Shown: positions 9,829 to 18,568, numbered from the stretch's first letter. The stretch is 64,000 bases of DNA from Pontibacter liquoris (GCF_022758235.1 NZ_JALEBG010000001.1:1054001-1118000), one strand, 5' to 3'. The notes: a model not told the origin generated them from the letters alone. Numbers and translations are program-made.

Positions 9829-11739
9829 ATGTCTGCGCTGCACAAGGGCTATGGCGCTTACCGGCTTTGGGGCTTTTTGTTTTGCTGCCTTTGTATTTCC
9901 TTTACAGCCGGGGCGTCTCATTTCCGGGGCGGCACCATTTCCTATAACGACCTGGGAGCGGGAAGGTATGAGATCCTGGTGAAGAGCTATTGGGACAAAA
10001 GTGAAATCGGCTCCATTGTGCCGCGCTTCCAGGGCAGCCCCAAATTCGAAACCCCGATGCGCACGGTTTCGCAAACGTTGCTGCCGGATAGCAGTACGGT
10101 AGAACACTTTCAAAAGCAGCTTGTCACGTGGAGCAAGCCGGGCGTCTACGAAATTTCCTGGAAAAGTTGCTGCCGTTCGGTGGGTGCCAATTTTGATAAC
10201 AACCCTATCGGGTTGTTTGCTGTCGTAAACTTTTCGTTGGCGGCACCCAGTTCTTCCCCCATACTGCAGGATTTGCCCCTGTTGAATTTCCAGCCGGGCA
10301 ACAGCATCAGCTTTAGCCTGCAGCTGCAGGACCCCGACGGCCATGAGCAGGTATATGAACTGGATGTTCCCTACGGTTTGCCGGATTCCGTGTATCAGAA
10401 ATTACAGGAGACAGGCTTTCAGGTAAGCAGCAACGGCCTGCTGACCTGGGAGAAGCCGGTGGAGGGGAAATGGCTCATTAATATAAAAGTGAGGGAAAAA
10501 ATTAACGGGGAATATACCGGGGCTTATATCCTGCGAGATTTTATTATTTCGGTAGCGGCCTGCTCCTTACCAGCCCCACAGTATACGGTGGTCAAGCGCC
10601 CCTGCTCAGGTACGTATACCGGTGTGGTCGCGTTGAATGCGGGAGGCGGAAGGGCACCCTACCAATATTCGCTGGATGAGGGGAGAACGTTTCAAAGCAC
10701 GGCTGTCTTTGATGGGCTTGCCTCAGGCGACTATACCGGTATTGTTGTGGATGCGCTGGGCTGTGTGAGTGAACATGTGCATATCCGGCTCGATGAGACG
10801 GTCCTGCCAACAGTCACCTTGCAACTGCCTTCCACGGTATGTTTCACATCGGCCCCGCTTGCGCTGACCGGGGGAAGCCCGGCGAGCGGTACGTACCAGG
10901 GAGCCGGGGTGCAGGAGGGGTACTTTTATCCTGCCCTTGCCGGGACAGGTACCCATACCCTTTCGTATACCTACACCGACAGCAGCGGTTGTGGGGTAAG
11001 CACCTCCGCCGTCATACGCGTGGCCGAAGCCCTGCTTGCGGATGCGGGCCCGGAAACGCTTGTCTATTACGGGTATGAACCGCTAAGCTGCACGACCTTG
11101 TCGGCAAGAGCTACAGGGGGGCTGGGCCCCTATACCTATAAGTGGAGTACGGGTGCTACCACGCAAGACCTGCCGGTTTGCCCGACCGTCACGACAACGT
11201 ACGGGCTTGTGGTGACGGATAGCCTGGGCTGTACGGCGAGTAGTAAGGTAACCGTGATAGTTGAAGATGTCAGAGGCGATACCACCACCATCGGCAATAA
11301 GCCGAATGTGGTGGTTTTGTGCCTCAATGGCAGGGTACGCAAAGTAATAGAGAGAAATGTGGCCAAAGAACTGGAACGCGGAGCCGTACTAGGGGCATGT
11401 ACCAGTGCGTCGGCCGTTGGCCCGGCGCTAACGGCACATGCTTCCAGTGCCCTTGCCCGGCTTGCGGCGGGGCCTGTTTTAGCCCCTGCTATCCAGGTTT
11501 ATCCGAATCCTGTCTCGCTTCATGGCGTGCTTCAGGTAAGCGCCGAAACCGCGGGTAAGCTTAAGATCGAACTGAGGTCGCTGACAGGCAGCGGCAGGAA
11601 GACGCTTTTTGACGGCACGATGGAAGCCCATCAGGTAGAGGCCTTTGAACTGGCAGCGCATGTAAAGGCTAAAGGGGTCTACCTGCTGCAGGTGACCACC
11701 TCCTTGCAAGTAGCGACCTTTAAACTGATCGTCCGCTAA
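9829..11739 (+). CDS. secreted SprB-repeat-like protein with T9SS sorting domain
   Basis: I take the start at 9829 because it gives a 29-residue signal peptide (core LWGFLFCCLCISFTAGA); an in-frame ATG at 9772 would add 19 residues. The mature protein begins SHFRGGTISY, a start seen in many Bacteroidota adhesin-like proteins. Domains: an N-terminal beta domain to about residue 240, a SprB-like repeat (PYQYSLDEGRTF and LGCVSEHVHI), a second repeat-like region (PYTYKWSTGATTQ and DSLGCTAS), a short linker, and a C-terminal sorting domain containing IQVYPNPVSLHG and GVYLLQVTT. Role inferred: surface or extracellular adhesin or gliding-type filament component. The alternative is an enzyme-free structural protein of unknown function. 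Confidence 0.8.
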   Translation: MSALHKGYGAYRLWGFLFCCLCISFTAGASHFRGGTISYNDLGAGRYEILVKSYWDKSEIGSIVPRFQGSPKFETPMRTVSQTLLPDSSTVEHFQKQLVTWSKPGVYEISWKSCCRSVGANFDNNPIGLFAVVNFSLAAPSSSPILQDLPLLNFQPGNSISFSLQLQDPDGHEQVYELDVPYGLPDSVYQKLQETGFQVSSNGLLTWEKPVEGKWLINIKVREKINGEYTGAYILRDFIISVAACSLPAPQYTVVKRPCSGTYTGVVALNAGGGRAPYQYSLDEGRTFQSTAVFDGLASGDYTGIVVDALGCVSEHVHIRLDETVLPTVTLQLPSTVCFTSAPLALTGGSPASGTYQGAGVQEGYFYPALAGTGTHTLSYTYTDSSGCGVSTSAVIRVAEALLADAGPETLVYYGYEPLSCTTLSARATGGLGPYTYKWSTGATTQDLPVCPTVTTTYGLVVTDSLGCTASSKVTVIVEDVRGDTTTIGNKPNVVVLCLNGRVRKVIERNVAKELERGAVLGACTSASAVGPALTAHASSALARLAAGPVLAPAIQVYPNPVSLHGVLQVSAETAGKLKIELRSLTGSGRKTLFDGTMEAHQVEAFELAAHVKAKGVYLLQVTTSLQVATFKLIVR

Positions 11740-11767
11740 GCCCTACCGTTGGCGTTAGAATTTTAAC

Positions 11768-13297
11768 CTACCTTTTGGCAGCATAGGGAGCAAGGGCCTG
11801 TTTCCAAAGCTGAATTGCTCCGGCCATTTCTGTTTCATCTAAAGAACAGTAACCGATGCGGATGAAGTCATGAGGCCGGGCAATATGGGATTGAAAAAAA
11901 TAATTATGGCCATCACTGATCTTTAAGCCCAGCTTTCCTGCATTCAGGGCTACTGCTGCTGCCCTTATATCCTTTCTGTAGGTAGCCCAGATGGCCAGTC
12001 CGCCGTTGGGCCGCTCAAAGGTTAAATATTCTCCCAGCTGCTCTTCAAGCAACCGGCACGTATTTTCCAACCGTGCCTGATAAACCTTGTACGACCTTTT
12101 GATGTGCCGGGAAATATCACCCGTACTCAAGAGCTCAGCGGTCGCTTCTTCCAGCAACTGTTCCCCTTGCCGGTCTATTAATTTACGAATCGCAGCGGCT
12201 TCGTTTATCACCACCTCGGGTGCCACCATAAACCCGATGCGGATACCGGGCGCAATGCTTTTGCAAAAGGATCCCACATATATGATATGGCCACTCGTAT
12301 CCAGGCTTGCCAAAGGCAAAAGCGGGTTACTGGAAAAGTGGTAATCAAAATCATAATCATCTTCAAGTAAGGCAAATCCGTACTGGTGGGCCAGGTTCAT
12401 CAGCCGCATGCGCCGCTCTGCACTCAGGGTAACCGTGGTCGGCCGGTGGTGATGGGGGATAATATAGATGATCTTGGGGACTTTCTGTTTACACAACTGC
12501 TCAATCATGTCCACATCCATCCCGTCCTTGTCTACCGGGATAAAGGCCAGGTCAGCGCCCGCCAGCTTAAAGGTCAGATTGGCATCCTTGTAACCGGGTT
12601 CCGGCACAAATACCGTATCTCCGGGACGGATGAGTAGCTGCGTTGTTAAATAGATGGCCATCTGGGTCCCCTTCGTTATCAGTATTTCCTTTTCAGTAAC
12701 CTGCATCCCCCTGGTCCGGTTTAAAAAGGTCGCCAGTTCGACCCTAAGGCGATAGGAGCCCTGCTCCGGGCCATACATGAGAAGCTGATTTGTGAAGCGA
12801 CCCTTTCCAAACCTTCTGTATTCGCGCACCAGTTCTTCAATGGGCGCAATTCTCGGATCAGGAAAACCATCATCAATTATGTAAATCGGGGGCGGTGTCA
12901 CAAGGCCATTGGTGTCGCTATTGGGGCCTGTCAGGCTCGTGCCCGTGGAGGGTCGTTTTAGCAGCAAGGGATAACTAGGTAGCGGGCTGTGCATCAACTT
13001 CTTGGTATTTTCGTTAATGGTAAGAGCCGACGTATCAGGCAGGTGACTGGATACGTAAACCCCGCTTCTGTCCTTGGTTTCCACCCAACCTTGTGCACCT
13101 AATTCCTCGTAGGCCGCCACCACTGTTTTGCGATTCAGTTGCAGGCTTTGCGCCAGTTCACGTGATGAGGGAAGTGCCTGTCCTGGTTTCAAGATGCCAC
13201 GACAAATCAGCTGAATAATTTCAGATTCTAATTGCTGGTATAAAGGTCTGTGCTGCCCGTCTTTTTTAAATGAAATCTCAAGAATCTTCTGAATCAT
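11768..13297 (-). CDS. MocR/GabR-type regulator (GntR HTH fused to aminotransferase fold)
   Basis: Transcription factor of the MocR subfamily. Numbering from an in-frame ATG at 13333, the winged helix of the GntR type spans about 30-95 (SSRELAQSLQLNRKTVVAAYEEL) and the fold-type I aminotransferase domain about 150-515. The PLP lysine is K358 in GSFCKSIAPGIRIGF, and EDDYDFDY carries the cofactor-contacting aspartate. I choose the ATG at 13297 because a minus-strand -7 box overlaps the 13333 codon and the family usually begins close to the helix-turn-helix. Such regulators respond to PLP or amino compounds and often control a divergent gene. Here that neighbour is the oxidoreductase at 13495, which looks foreign, so the true target is uncertain. 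Confidence 0.9.
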   Translation of the reverse strand: MIQKILEISFKKDGQHRPLYQQLESEIIQLICRGILKPGQALPSSRELAQSLQLNRKTVVAAYEELGAQGWVETKDRSGVYVSSHLPDTSALTINENTKKLMHSPLPSYPLLLKRPSTGTSLTGPNSDTNGLVTPPPIYIIDDGFPDPRIAPIEELVREYRRFGKGRFTNQLLMYGPEQGSYRLRVELATFLNRTRGMQVTEKEILITKGTQMAIYLTTQLLIRPGDTVFVPEPGYKDANLTFKLAGADLAFIPVDKDGMDVDMIEQLCKQKVPKIIYIIPHHHRPTTVTLSAERRMRLMNLAHQYGFALLEDDYDFDYHFSSNPLLPLASLDTSGHIIYVGSFCKSIAPGIRIGFMVAPEVVINEAAAIRKLIDRQGEQLLEEATAELLSTGDISRHIKRSYKVYQARLENTCRLLEEQLGEYLTFERPNGGLAIWATYRKDIRAAAVALNAGKLGLKISDGHNYFFQSHIARPHDFIRIGYCSLDETEMAGAIQLWKQALAPYAAKR

Positions 13298-13330
13298 AAC
13301 TGGACCCCTGTGTATTTTGAAATTGGCCCA

Positions 13331-13338
13331 CAAAGGTA
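13331..13338 (-). promoter_or_regulatory. -7 box of the MocR-type gene
   Basis: On the minus strand this reads TACCTTTG, an exact match to the Bacteroidota -7 consensus TAnnTTTG, 33 bp before the ATG at 13297. Two 10-bp direct repeats (ATTGGCCCAC at 13322-13331 and ATTGTCCCAC at 13380-13389) flank it. They could be the regulator's own binding sites, since GabR-like proteins use direct repeats. Confidence 0.45.
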
Positions 13339-13481
13339 GCCAAATTAAGGCTTAGCTTTATCCTTTCCATTATTAAATCATTGTCCCACCTAGAATAAGA
13401 AAGTCATGCTGAAGATAGGATTGAACACAAAAATGTACGGTCACCTCACTTCCCCACGGGGATGTTCGCTGGTGAGCAAGA

Positions 13482-13490
13482 AAGGAGGTG
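13482..13490 (+). promoter_or_regulatory. strong Shine-Dalgarno (AAGGAGGTG), atypical for this genome
   Basis: The stretch AAAGGAGGTG lies 4 bases before the ATG at 13495, a near-perfect anti-16S match of a kind that neighbouring genes lack. Bases 13442-13447 (CACCTC) are complementary to 13485-13490 (GAGGTG) and could mask the site in an RNA hairpin. The site decides the start: the earlier in-frame ATG at 13462 has no such signal. Confidence 0.65.
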
Positions 13491-13494
13491 TGCT

Positions 13495-14412
13495 ATGAAA
13501 GCCATCATTGTAGGGGACCAGGCTGCTGGCAAGGCCGGCATGAAACTCGCGGAGCGGCCCATGCCGCAGGCAGCGATAAACGACGTCATCGTTCAGGTGC
13601 ATGCCTCGGGGTTCGTCGGGACAGAACTGGAATGGCCTTCCACCTGGGCCGATCGGCTCGGCCGTGACCGGACACCGACGATTCCAGGGCACGAACTGGC
13701 GGGGGTGGTTACCGCCCTGGGCTATGGCACGACGGGGCTGTCGGTAGGACAGCGGGTGTTCGGCCTTACGGACTGGTACCGTGACGGGACCCTGGCCGAG
13801 TATGTTGCGGTCGAGGCACGCAACCTTGCACCGCTGCCGGGCGACGTTGATTTCACGGTGGGCGCGAGCCTGCCGATCTCGGGCCTGACCGCCTGGCAGG
13901 GGCTCTTCGAGCACGGGCGCCTGCAGGCCGGCCAGCGCGTGCTCGCGCACGGCGCGGCCGGTGCCGTCGGTTCGATGGTGACGCAACTTGCCTGGGAAGC
14001 CGGGGCCTACGTCATTGGCACCGGGCGCGCCGCCGACCGGCAGCTGGTTCTCGACTACGGCGCCCAGGAGTTTGTCGATCTTGAGAATGAGACCCTGGAA
14101 GACGTCGGAGAGGTCGATTTAATTTTCGATGTCATCGGCGGCACCATCGGGAAGCGGTCAGCAGGCCTGCTTCGCGCCGGGGGCATCCTGGTGTCCGCCG
14201 TCGGGCCGGTCGAAGCGTTGCCCGCAAAGGGCACGGCCGTTGACTTTGTTGTCGCTGCCGATCGCAGCCAATTGGGTGAGATTGTCCAGCGGGTACGCCA
14301 GGGGCGGCTGCAAACGAACATCGGCAGCATCGCTGCCCTCGACGACGCTGTGGCCGCCTTCAATCCCACCAGCCGGGTCAAGGGGAAGACGATCATCCGC
14401 GTTCGCCCATAA
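13495..14412 (+). CDS. zinc-type alcohol dehydrogenase-like / quinone oxidoreductase (MDR family), probably horizontally acquired
   Basis: NAD(P)H-dependent medium-chain reductase of 305 residues. The GroES-like N-terminal half contains PTIPGHELAGVV and VGQRVFGLTDWYRDGTLAEY. The Rossmann half has the nucleotide-binding AHGAAGAVGSMVTQLA and ends SRVKGKTIIRVRP. There are no zinc-binding cysteines, so it belongs to the zinc-free quinone oxidoreductase branch. Base composition is extreme: the line 13921-13980 is about 78% G+C and codons end mostly in G or C, while flanking genes are near 50%. With the strong Shine-Dalgarno and a GC hairpin after the stop, this points to recent transfer from a GC-rich donor such as a proteobacterium or actinobacterium. 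The natural substrate is unknown. Confidence 0.9.
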   Translation: MKAIIVGDQAAGKAGMKLAERPMPQAAINDVIVQVHASGFVGTELEWPSTWADRLGRDRTPTIPGHELAGVVTALGYGTTGLSVGQRVFGLTDWYRDGTLAEYVAVEARNLAPLPGDVDFTVGASLPISGLTAWQGLFEHGRLQAGQRVLAHGAAGAVGSMVTQLAWEAGAYVIGTGRAADRQLVLDYGAQEFVDLENETLEDVGEVDLIFDVIGGTIGKRSAGLLRAGGILVSAVGPVEALPAKGTAVDFVVAADRSQLGEIVQRVRQGRLQTNIGSIAALDDAVAAFNPTSRVKGKTIIRVRP

Positions 14413-14416
14413 GGAT

Positions 14417-14447
14417 CCGGGGAGACCGGTCGTTTCGGCCTCCCCGG
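14417..14447 (+). terminator. GC-rich hairpin after the foreign oxidoreductase
   Basis: CCGGGGAG (14417-14424) pairs with CTCCCCGG (14440-14447). An inner CCG/CGG continues the stem after one mismatch, with a loop of about seven bases. It starts 5 bp after the stop codon. It lacks a T-tract, so termination is likely but not certain. It probably came with the gene. Confidence 0.55.
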
Positions 14448-14518
14448 GCACGGGGGCACCAAGGGAAAGCGGTCAGGCGATATCCCAAACTTTTTTGAGT
14501 CACAGAGGCAATTAGACA

Positions 14519-14959
14519 ATGACAAACACATTTCGGATTCCGCAATTATATCTTCGTTTAGCGCTCGGTATAGGTTTTCTGGTACCTGTAGCCGACCGCT
14601 TGGGGTTGGTCGGCCAGGCCGGGCAGAAAGGGGTAAGCTGGGGTAATTGGGAAAACTTTGCAGCCTATACCCAAATGCTTTTACCTTTCCTGAGCCGCCA
14701 GCTGGCAAGTAGCATGGGCGTGCTTGCCACGATCGCCGAAATACTGATCGGCATATGCCTTATTATCGGTTATAAAACAAGAGTTGCGGCATATGGTGGC
14801 TTTTTGCTGACACTCATCTTCGCTGTATGCATGGCCCTGTTTTTAGGGATAAGGGCACCCCTGAATTACTCTGTCTTTTCAGTGAGTGCAGGTAGCCTTT
14901 TACTGGCATGCATACCGGTATATTATGGGAGCCTCGACAATGGCATTAAACGACGATAG
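14519..14959 (+). CDS. DoxX-family membrane protein
   Basis: Inner-membrane protein of 146 residues with four hydrophobic segments (about 8-28, 60-82, 87-108, 117-136). The pattern LYLRLALGIGFLVPVADRLG at the start and VLATIAEILIGICLIIGYKTR in the middle is typical of DoxX/SURF4-like proteins. Family members associate with thiol or oxidant stress functions in several bacteria, and an OsmC-type gene follows 170 bp downstream, which fits. Base composition returns to that of the host. The exact role is unknown. Confidence 0.82.
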   Translation: MTNTFRIPQLYLRLALGIGFLVPVADRLGLVGQAGQKGVSWGNWENFAAYTQMLLPFLSRQLASSMGVLATIAEILIGICLIIGYKTRVAAYGGFLLTLIFAVCMALFLGIRAPLNYSVFSVSAGSLLLACIPVYYGSLDNGIKRR

Positions 14960-15131
14960 CTGCAAGCGTTTACAGATTGTCCTGCCTGAGTCACCCTTGA
15001 ACATGCCCGTGTACTACGTGGTCACCCGTGAGCCGATCCACTGGTCTAACACATCCCTATTTACAAGGAGGACACCCCCGGCATTTTCCTTAAATAAAAC
15101 ATAGTCCCTAAACCCTTCTAATTCAGATAGC

Positions 15132-15644
15132 ATGATACGTAAAAAGCAACCCGCGGCCCTATTCCCACAAGATATTACCGGCGACCTGGTAAAAGACGGG
15201 CAGGGGGTTACAATCAACTGGAGAGCTGGCCAGCTGGTGCTGGACGAGCCGCCCTTCAATGGCGGTCAAGATATCGGCCCGGACCCGTTTACAACTGTCC
15301 TCTCGGGATTGATCGGGTGTACGTTGACCACCTTGCGCATGTATATCAAGCGTAAGGAGTGGGATATCACAGACTTACATTGTTCGGTAAACATGGTGCA
15401 AGAGACAGACCCTTTCAAGACCACGATCCTCAGGACTGTTTCCTTTGGCCAGCCGGTGACCGATGAGCAAAAGGAAAGGCTGCTCTGGATAGCAAAAAAC
15501 TGCCCGGTGGCCAGGTTGTTACAAGGCGAGATCGCGATAGACACGCATCTGTCCGACGATGCTGCACTACCGGCAGGCATGGGCAATTACCCACCAGCAG
15601 ACGCAGCCACTACCCCGGTACCTGTAACTCACGCATCGCGATGA
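15132..15644 (+). CDS. OsmC-family peroxide/thiol stress protein
   Basis: Cytoplasmic protein of 170 residues with the OsmC/Ohr fold. The two expected cysteines are visible: C63 in SGLIGCTLTTLRMYIKRK and C124 in AKNCPVARLL. The family reduces organic hydroperoxides or similar electrophiles using thiols. The C-terminal 25 residues (Ala/Pro/Thr rich) are extra compared with typical members of about 140 residues. The gene sits between DoxX and an AraC regulator, all on the same strand, with 172 and 229 bp spacers, so co-transcription is uncertain. Confidence 0.87.
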   Translation: MIRKKQPAALFPQDITGDLVKDGQGVTINWRAGQLVLDEPPFNGGQDIGPDPFTTVLSGLIGCTLTTLRMYIKRKEWDITDLHCSVNMVQETDPFKTTILRTVSFGQPVTDEQKERLLWIAKNCPVARLLQGEIAIDTHLSDDAALPAGMGNYPPADAATTPVPVTHASR

Positions 15645-15873
15645 GAAGAACCCGGAAAGCGCATACAGCGGCTGGCAATCAGCTTGTAGGGCGCTAACCA
15701 GCAGGCTTCACGTGACCGGTTACGTGGCCAACGCTCAAGCATTTGCCTGGAGGGATGTAAATGCTGGGTGCGTGATGCTTTCGGGAAAAATCCCTTTCAT
15801 GGCGCTTGTTAAACCTTTGAGAATATCGGTATTTATGTCATTGTCAAGTAAATAGCATTGGGAAAATTGTTGG

Positions 15874-16746
15874 ATGATGGATAAACTATTGAAAATAGAA
15901 TTGGTAAACCCGCTGACGAGCGTGCTTGCCTTTAAGCTGATACAGCTTGATGGCGATATGTATTTTAAAAGCCTGAAAAGCTTTAACTGTTACAAAGTGA
16001 TCTTGATAAGGGAAGGGAAAGGCCAGGTAACCTTTGACAGGGCCAAGTATGATTTCTCTGAAAACTGCCTGATTCGCTTCCCGATTTATCAACCCTTTCA
16101 AATCGAAGCGGAGGGCTCCCTGGATGGGATCTTACTGCAGTTTCATCCGGACTTTTTCTGGAACCATAAATACGAAATGGAGCTGACAAGCAAGCAGGTC
16201 CTCTTTAAGAGTATCGGTGAAAATCCCTTAATAAAAATCAGCCAGGAGGAAATGGCCCAGCTCCTGTATCCGCTGGACAAGCTTCTTTTAGAACTCAACA
16301 ATGACCGTTTGGGGCGTTATGATATCGCGATATCCTGGGTGAAAATATTCATGATCTATGCCTCCCGGATCAAGATGGAAAAAGGGATGATCCCTTTGGA
16401 GGCACTCTCAGAGGTCCATTATATTGTGCGCGAGCTGGTCAATGCCGTGGAGGAGAACTTTCACCGCAAGCACCGGCCAGCGGATTATGCAAAATTACTG
16501 AACGTTACCGTCAAAACACTGAACCGTACAGCAAAGCAGCATATGGGAAAGACGGTTGGGGACATGATCTCAGAACGCATCATAACACAGGCTAAGCATG
16601 AATTATATTTAAGTGATAAGCCGGTTAAAGAGATCGCGAGCGAACTTGGCTTTCACGACGTAGCTTACTTCAGCCGCTTCTTTAAGCTACGGGCTGATGT
16701 CTCGCCGGATGTCTATCGTAAATCGTTCAGGCAGGCGACTCCTTGA
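15874..16746 (+). CDS. AraC-family transcriptional regulator
   Basis: Protein of 290 residues. It has an N-terminal cupin-like sensing domain (about 10-110, including VILIREGKGQVTFDRAKYDF) and a C-terminal double helix-turn-helix (about 190-288) with LLNVTVKTLNRTAKQHMGKT and VKEIASELGFHDVAYFSRFF, the signature AraC core. The start could equally be the second ATG at 15877. Its effector and targets are unknown. The adjacent OsmC/DoxX genes are candidates by position only. Confidence 0.9.
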   Translation: MMDKLLKIELVNPLTSVLAFKLIQLDGDMYFKSLKSFNCYKVILIREGKGQVTFDRAKYDFSENCLIRFPIYQPFQIEAEGSLDGILLQFHPDFFWNHKYEMELTSKQVLFKSIGENPLIKISQEEMAQLLYPLDKLLLELNNDRLGRYDIAISWVKIFMIYASRIKMEKGMIPLEALSEVHYIVRELVNAVEENFHRKHRPADYAKLLNVTVKTLNRTAKQHMGKTVGDMISERIITQAKHELYLSDKPVKEIASELGFHDVAYFSRFFKLRADVSPDVYRKSFRQATP

Positions 16747-16930
16747 GAAGGGAGCCAGGGCACAGCCCGGGAGATAAAGAATTTAGCCGCAAGCAGGGCT
16801 CCGGGTAAATCAATGGGATAAGCGCATGAGGATGGACAGCATGCTGCCAACGAAGTAATGAAACAAAGCGCATTTACCGGAAGCGATGAGCAGTCCGGCA
16901 GCAATAAGAAAACAAAAATAAAGCAGAGTT

Positions 16931-17500
16931 ATGGTATTATATGAAAACGATCTGGTAAAGGTAGTGGAAGAGTTACGCCTCAAAGGGTATTCCGATACCT
17001 TCATCATAAAAGATAACCTGATAGTTTCAGAAGAAACGAACCTGGGATTTGAAGAAGACGACGTGCTTATCGAAGGAGCCTATCAGTTTGATATCACCGA
17101 AGAGGCTTTTAATACACAGAACTTATTTGCCCTGTTCATTCCTAAAGAGGGGCTGCGGGGGTTGATGATAGATCTGTTAGGGATGTACACTTATATGGAA
17201 GATCAAACCATATCCCGGATGCTCCTAAACGTACCGTTGATCCCTTATATCTATGATGACGCCGATCCCTATTTTAAATATGGGCTAAAGAAAGTGACGC
17301 CAGGCGAGTTTGATAAAAACAGTGAGCGGTATGTGCTGCGGGTCGGATATCCTGATTTTCCTGCATGCCCTGTGGGGAGTGCTTTTTCGATGTTGGGATT
17401 CGATGAGCAGGCACAGGAATATATCTGGCTGGCTACCAGTATTATAAAGGACAGCCGTCTCAGAAGAGTAGCTTATAAAGCGGGACAGGCTCCGGTTTGA
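16931..17500 (+). CDS. two-part protein: 'phosphoribosylpyrophosphate synthetase'-annotated small domain plus unknown C-terminal domain
   Basis: Protein of 189 residues, probably cytoplasmic. Residues 1-95 (VVEELRLKGYSDTFIIKDN, FEEDDVLIEGAYQFD, GLRGLMIDLLGMYTYM) resemble a roughly 100-residue Bacteroidota family that is often annotated, without good reason, as phosphoribosylpyrophosphate synthetase. That resemblance is from memory. Residues 96-189 are not recognised. They contain many aromatics (YIYDDADPYFKYGLKK, YVLRVGYPDFPACP). The family domain normally stands alone, so the extension is unusual. A real enzymatic role is unsupported because no PRPP-binding motif is present. The gene is followed by the first of three Crp-like palindromes. 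Confidence 0.6.
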   Translation: MVLYENDLVKVVEELRLKGYSDTFIIKDNLIVSEETNLGFEEDDVLIEGAYQFDITEEAFNTQNLFALFIPKEGLRGLMIDLLGMYTYMEDQTISRMLLNVPLIPYIYDDADPYFKYGLKKVTPGEFDKNSERYVLRVGYPDFPACPVGSAFSMLGFDEQAQEYIWLATSIIKDSRLRRVAYKAGQAPV

Positions 17501-18123
17501 TTCAGAACAGAAGTCCACAGCGGAGCGATGCGGCGTTGCCTTCTTCCCTGGGTGCCTCTTTCTCCTGCATTATGTGACATATGTCAATGGAAAGGAGCGG
17601 GCAGCCTGTTAAGTTACAGGCCAGGACAGAAAGTTTACAAAAAGAAGGAGCTTTATGCGCTGCCTTGCAGGGCTGCCGGATGCTGCAGCGCGGATGCTAA
17701 AGCCAGGACGAGCAGCGTAAAAAGAAGCCACGTTTGTTGCAGGCATCCTTTTGGAAACGTTGCACAAGCCACGACAAACGGGGCGTCAGCTAAGCCTGCC
17801 AGAGAACCGGGCAAGGGGAAACATGCTCTTTTTCCGGCGGCAAACCAAGTCAATGGGAGACTGGTATTTCCCGTATAACTTTAGAGATGCTCCATGTTGG
17901 CCGGCTTGCTGCGCAGGATGGGAGGCGGTTGCGGCCCTTACCAGGACGCGCACAGGCGCCACGTTCATAAAGCAACCGGAGGGGGGAGGCCTGCACCCTG
18001 AGCAGGTTGATCTCCGCCATTTAAATGACCGGGGCCCGCGCGGGCTGGGAGGTGTGGCCTGTTTACAAAGCGCGATATACAGACTCGTGCAAGCCGGTAT
18101 GTTCAGTGAAATAGCTTTTAACA
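17501..18123. other. GC-rich gene-free spacer with a Crp-like site
   Basis: This 620-bp stretch has several overlapping open frames on both strands (up to about 138 codons) but none with a family motif or credible initiation. The only clear element is the palindrome at 17573-17588. It could hide an RNA gene or a decayed gene. Confidence 0.5.
17573..17588. promoter_or_regulatory. Crp/Fnr-like palindrome, copy 1
   Basis: TGTGACATATGTCAAT contains the perfect 12-bp palindrome TGACATATGTCA (17575-17586), within the wider context GCATTATGTGACATATGTCA. The form resembles Crp-type boxes (TGTGA-N6-TCACA). Two further copies are at 18569 and 20531. A Crp/Fnr-type regulator gene lies at 18854-19447. 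Confidence 0.6.
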
Positions 18124-18555
18124 ATGGAAAATAACAAAACTTGGCATGAGCAGCATGAGTCCAGCTGCAGCTTTGGCGATCATCTTGCCGATAAAGTAAC
18201 AAACATAATGGGCTCCTGGAGGTTCATTATCATTCAAACCGCCATCATCCTGGTTTGGGCTGGGATCAATTTAACAGCCTATCTTCTGCACTGGGATCCC
18301 TATCCTTTTATCCTGCTCAACTTGGTGTTTTCAATTCAGTCCGCTTATGCAGCACCGATCATCATGATGGCTCAAAACCGGCAAAGTGCCCGGGACCGCG
18401 TGCAAGCCAATGATGATTACATGACCAACCTTGAATCAAAACGCGAAATCGAAGAACTGCAGGTCGGGCTCAAGCGACTTGAATCAGAGAAGTTAGACAC
18501 GATTATTGCCATGCTCCAGGACATCAGGAAGGACAGAAGCTACGTCACAGAGTAG
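18124..18555 (+). CDS. DUF1003-family membrane protein
   Basis: Inner-membrane protein of 143 residues. Two hydrophobic segments (about 33-53 and 62-82) are joined by a short loop, preceded by the family pattern ADKVTNIMGSWRFIIIQTAI and followed by NLVFSIQSAYAAPIIMMAQN. The C-terminal 55 residues are a charged predicted coiled coil (SKREIEELQVGLKRLESEK). DUF1003 proteins have no established function. The gene lies between copies 1 and 2 of the Crp-like palindrome, and copy 2 is only 13 bp past its stop. Confidence 0.82.
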   Translation: MENNKTWHEQHESSCSFGDHLADKVTNIMGSWRFIIIQTAIILVWAGINLTAYLLHWDPYPFILLNLVFSIQSAYAAPIIMMAQNRQSARDRVQANDDYMTNLESKREIEELQVGLKRLESEKLDTIIAMLQDIRKDRSYVTE

Positions 18556-18568
18556 GACAAGTGCATAT

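Noticed and set aside
13441..13986. 181-codon minus-strand frame, and other frames on the minus strand to 14708
   Set aside because: Shadow of the GC-rich oxidoreductase gene at 13495. GC-rich genes commonly have such mirror frames.
17528..17878. 116-codon frame after the two-part protein
   Set aside because: No start with a ribosome site, no motif, and it overlaps other equally long frames on both strands.
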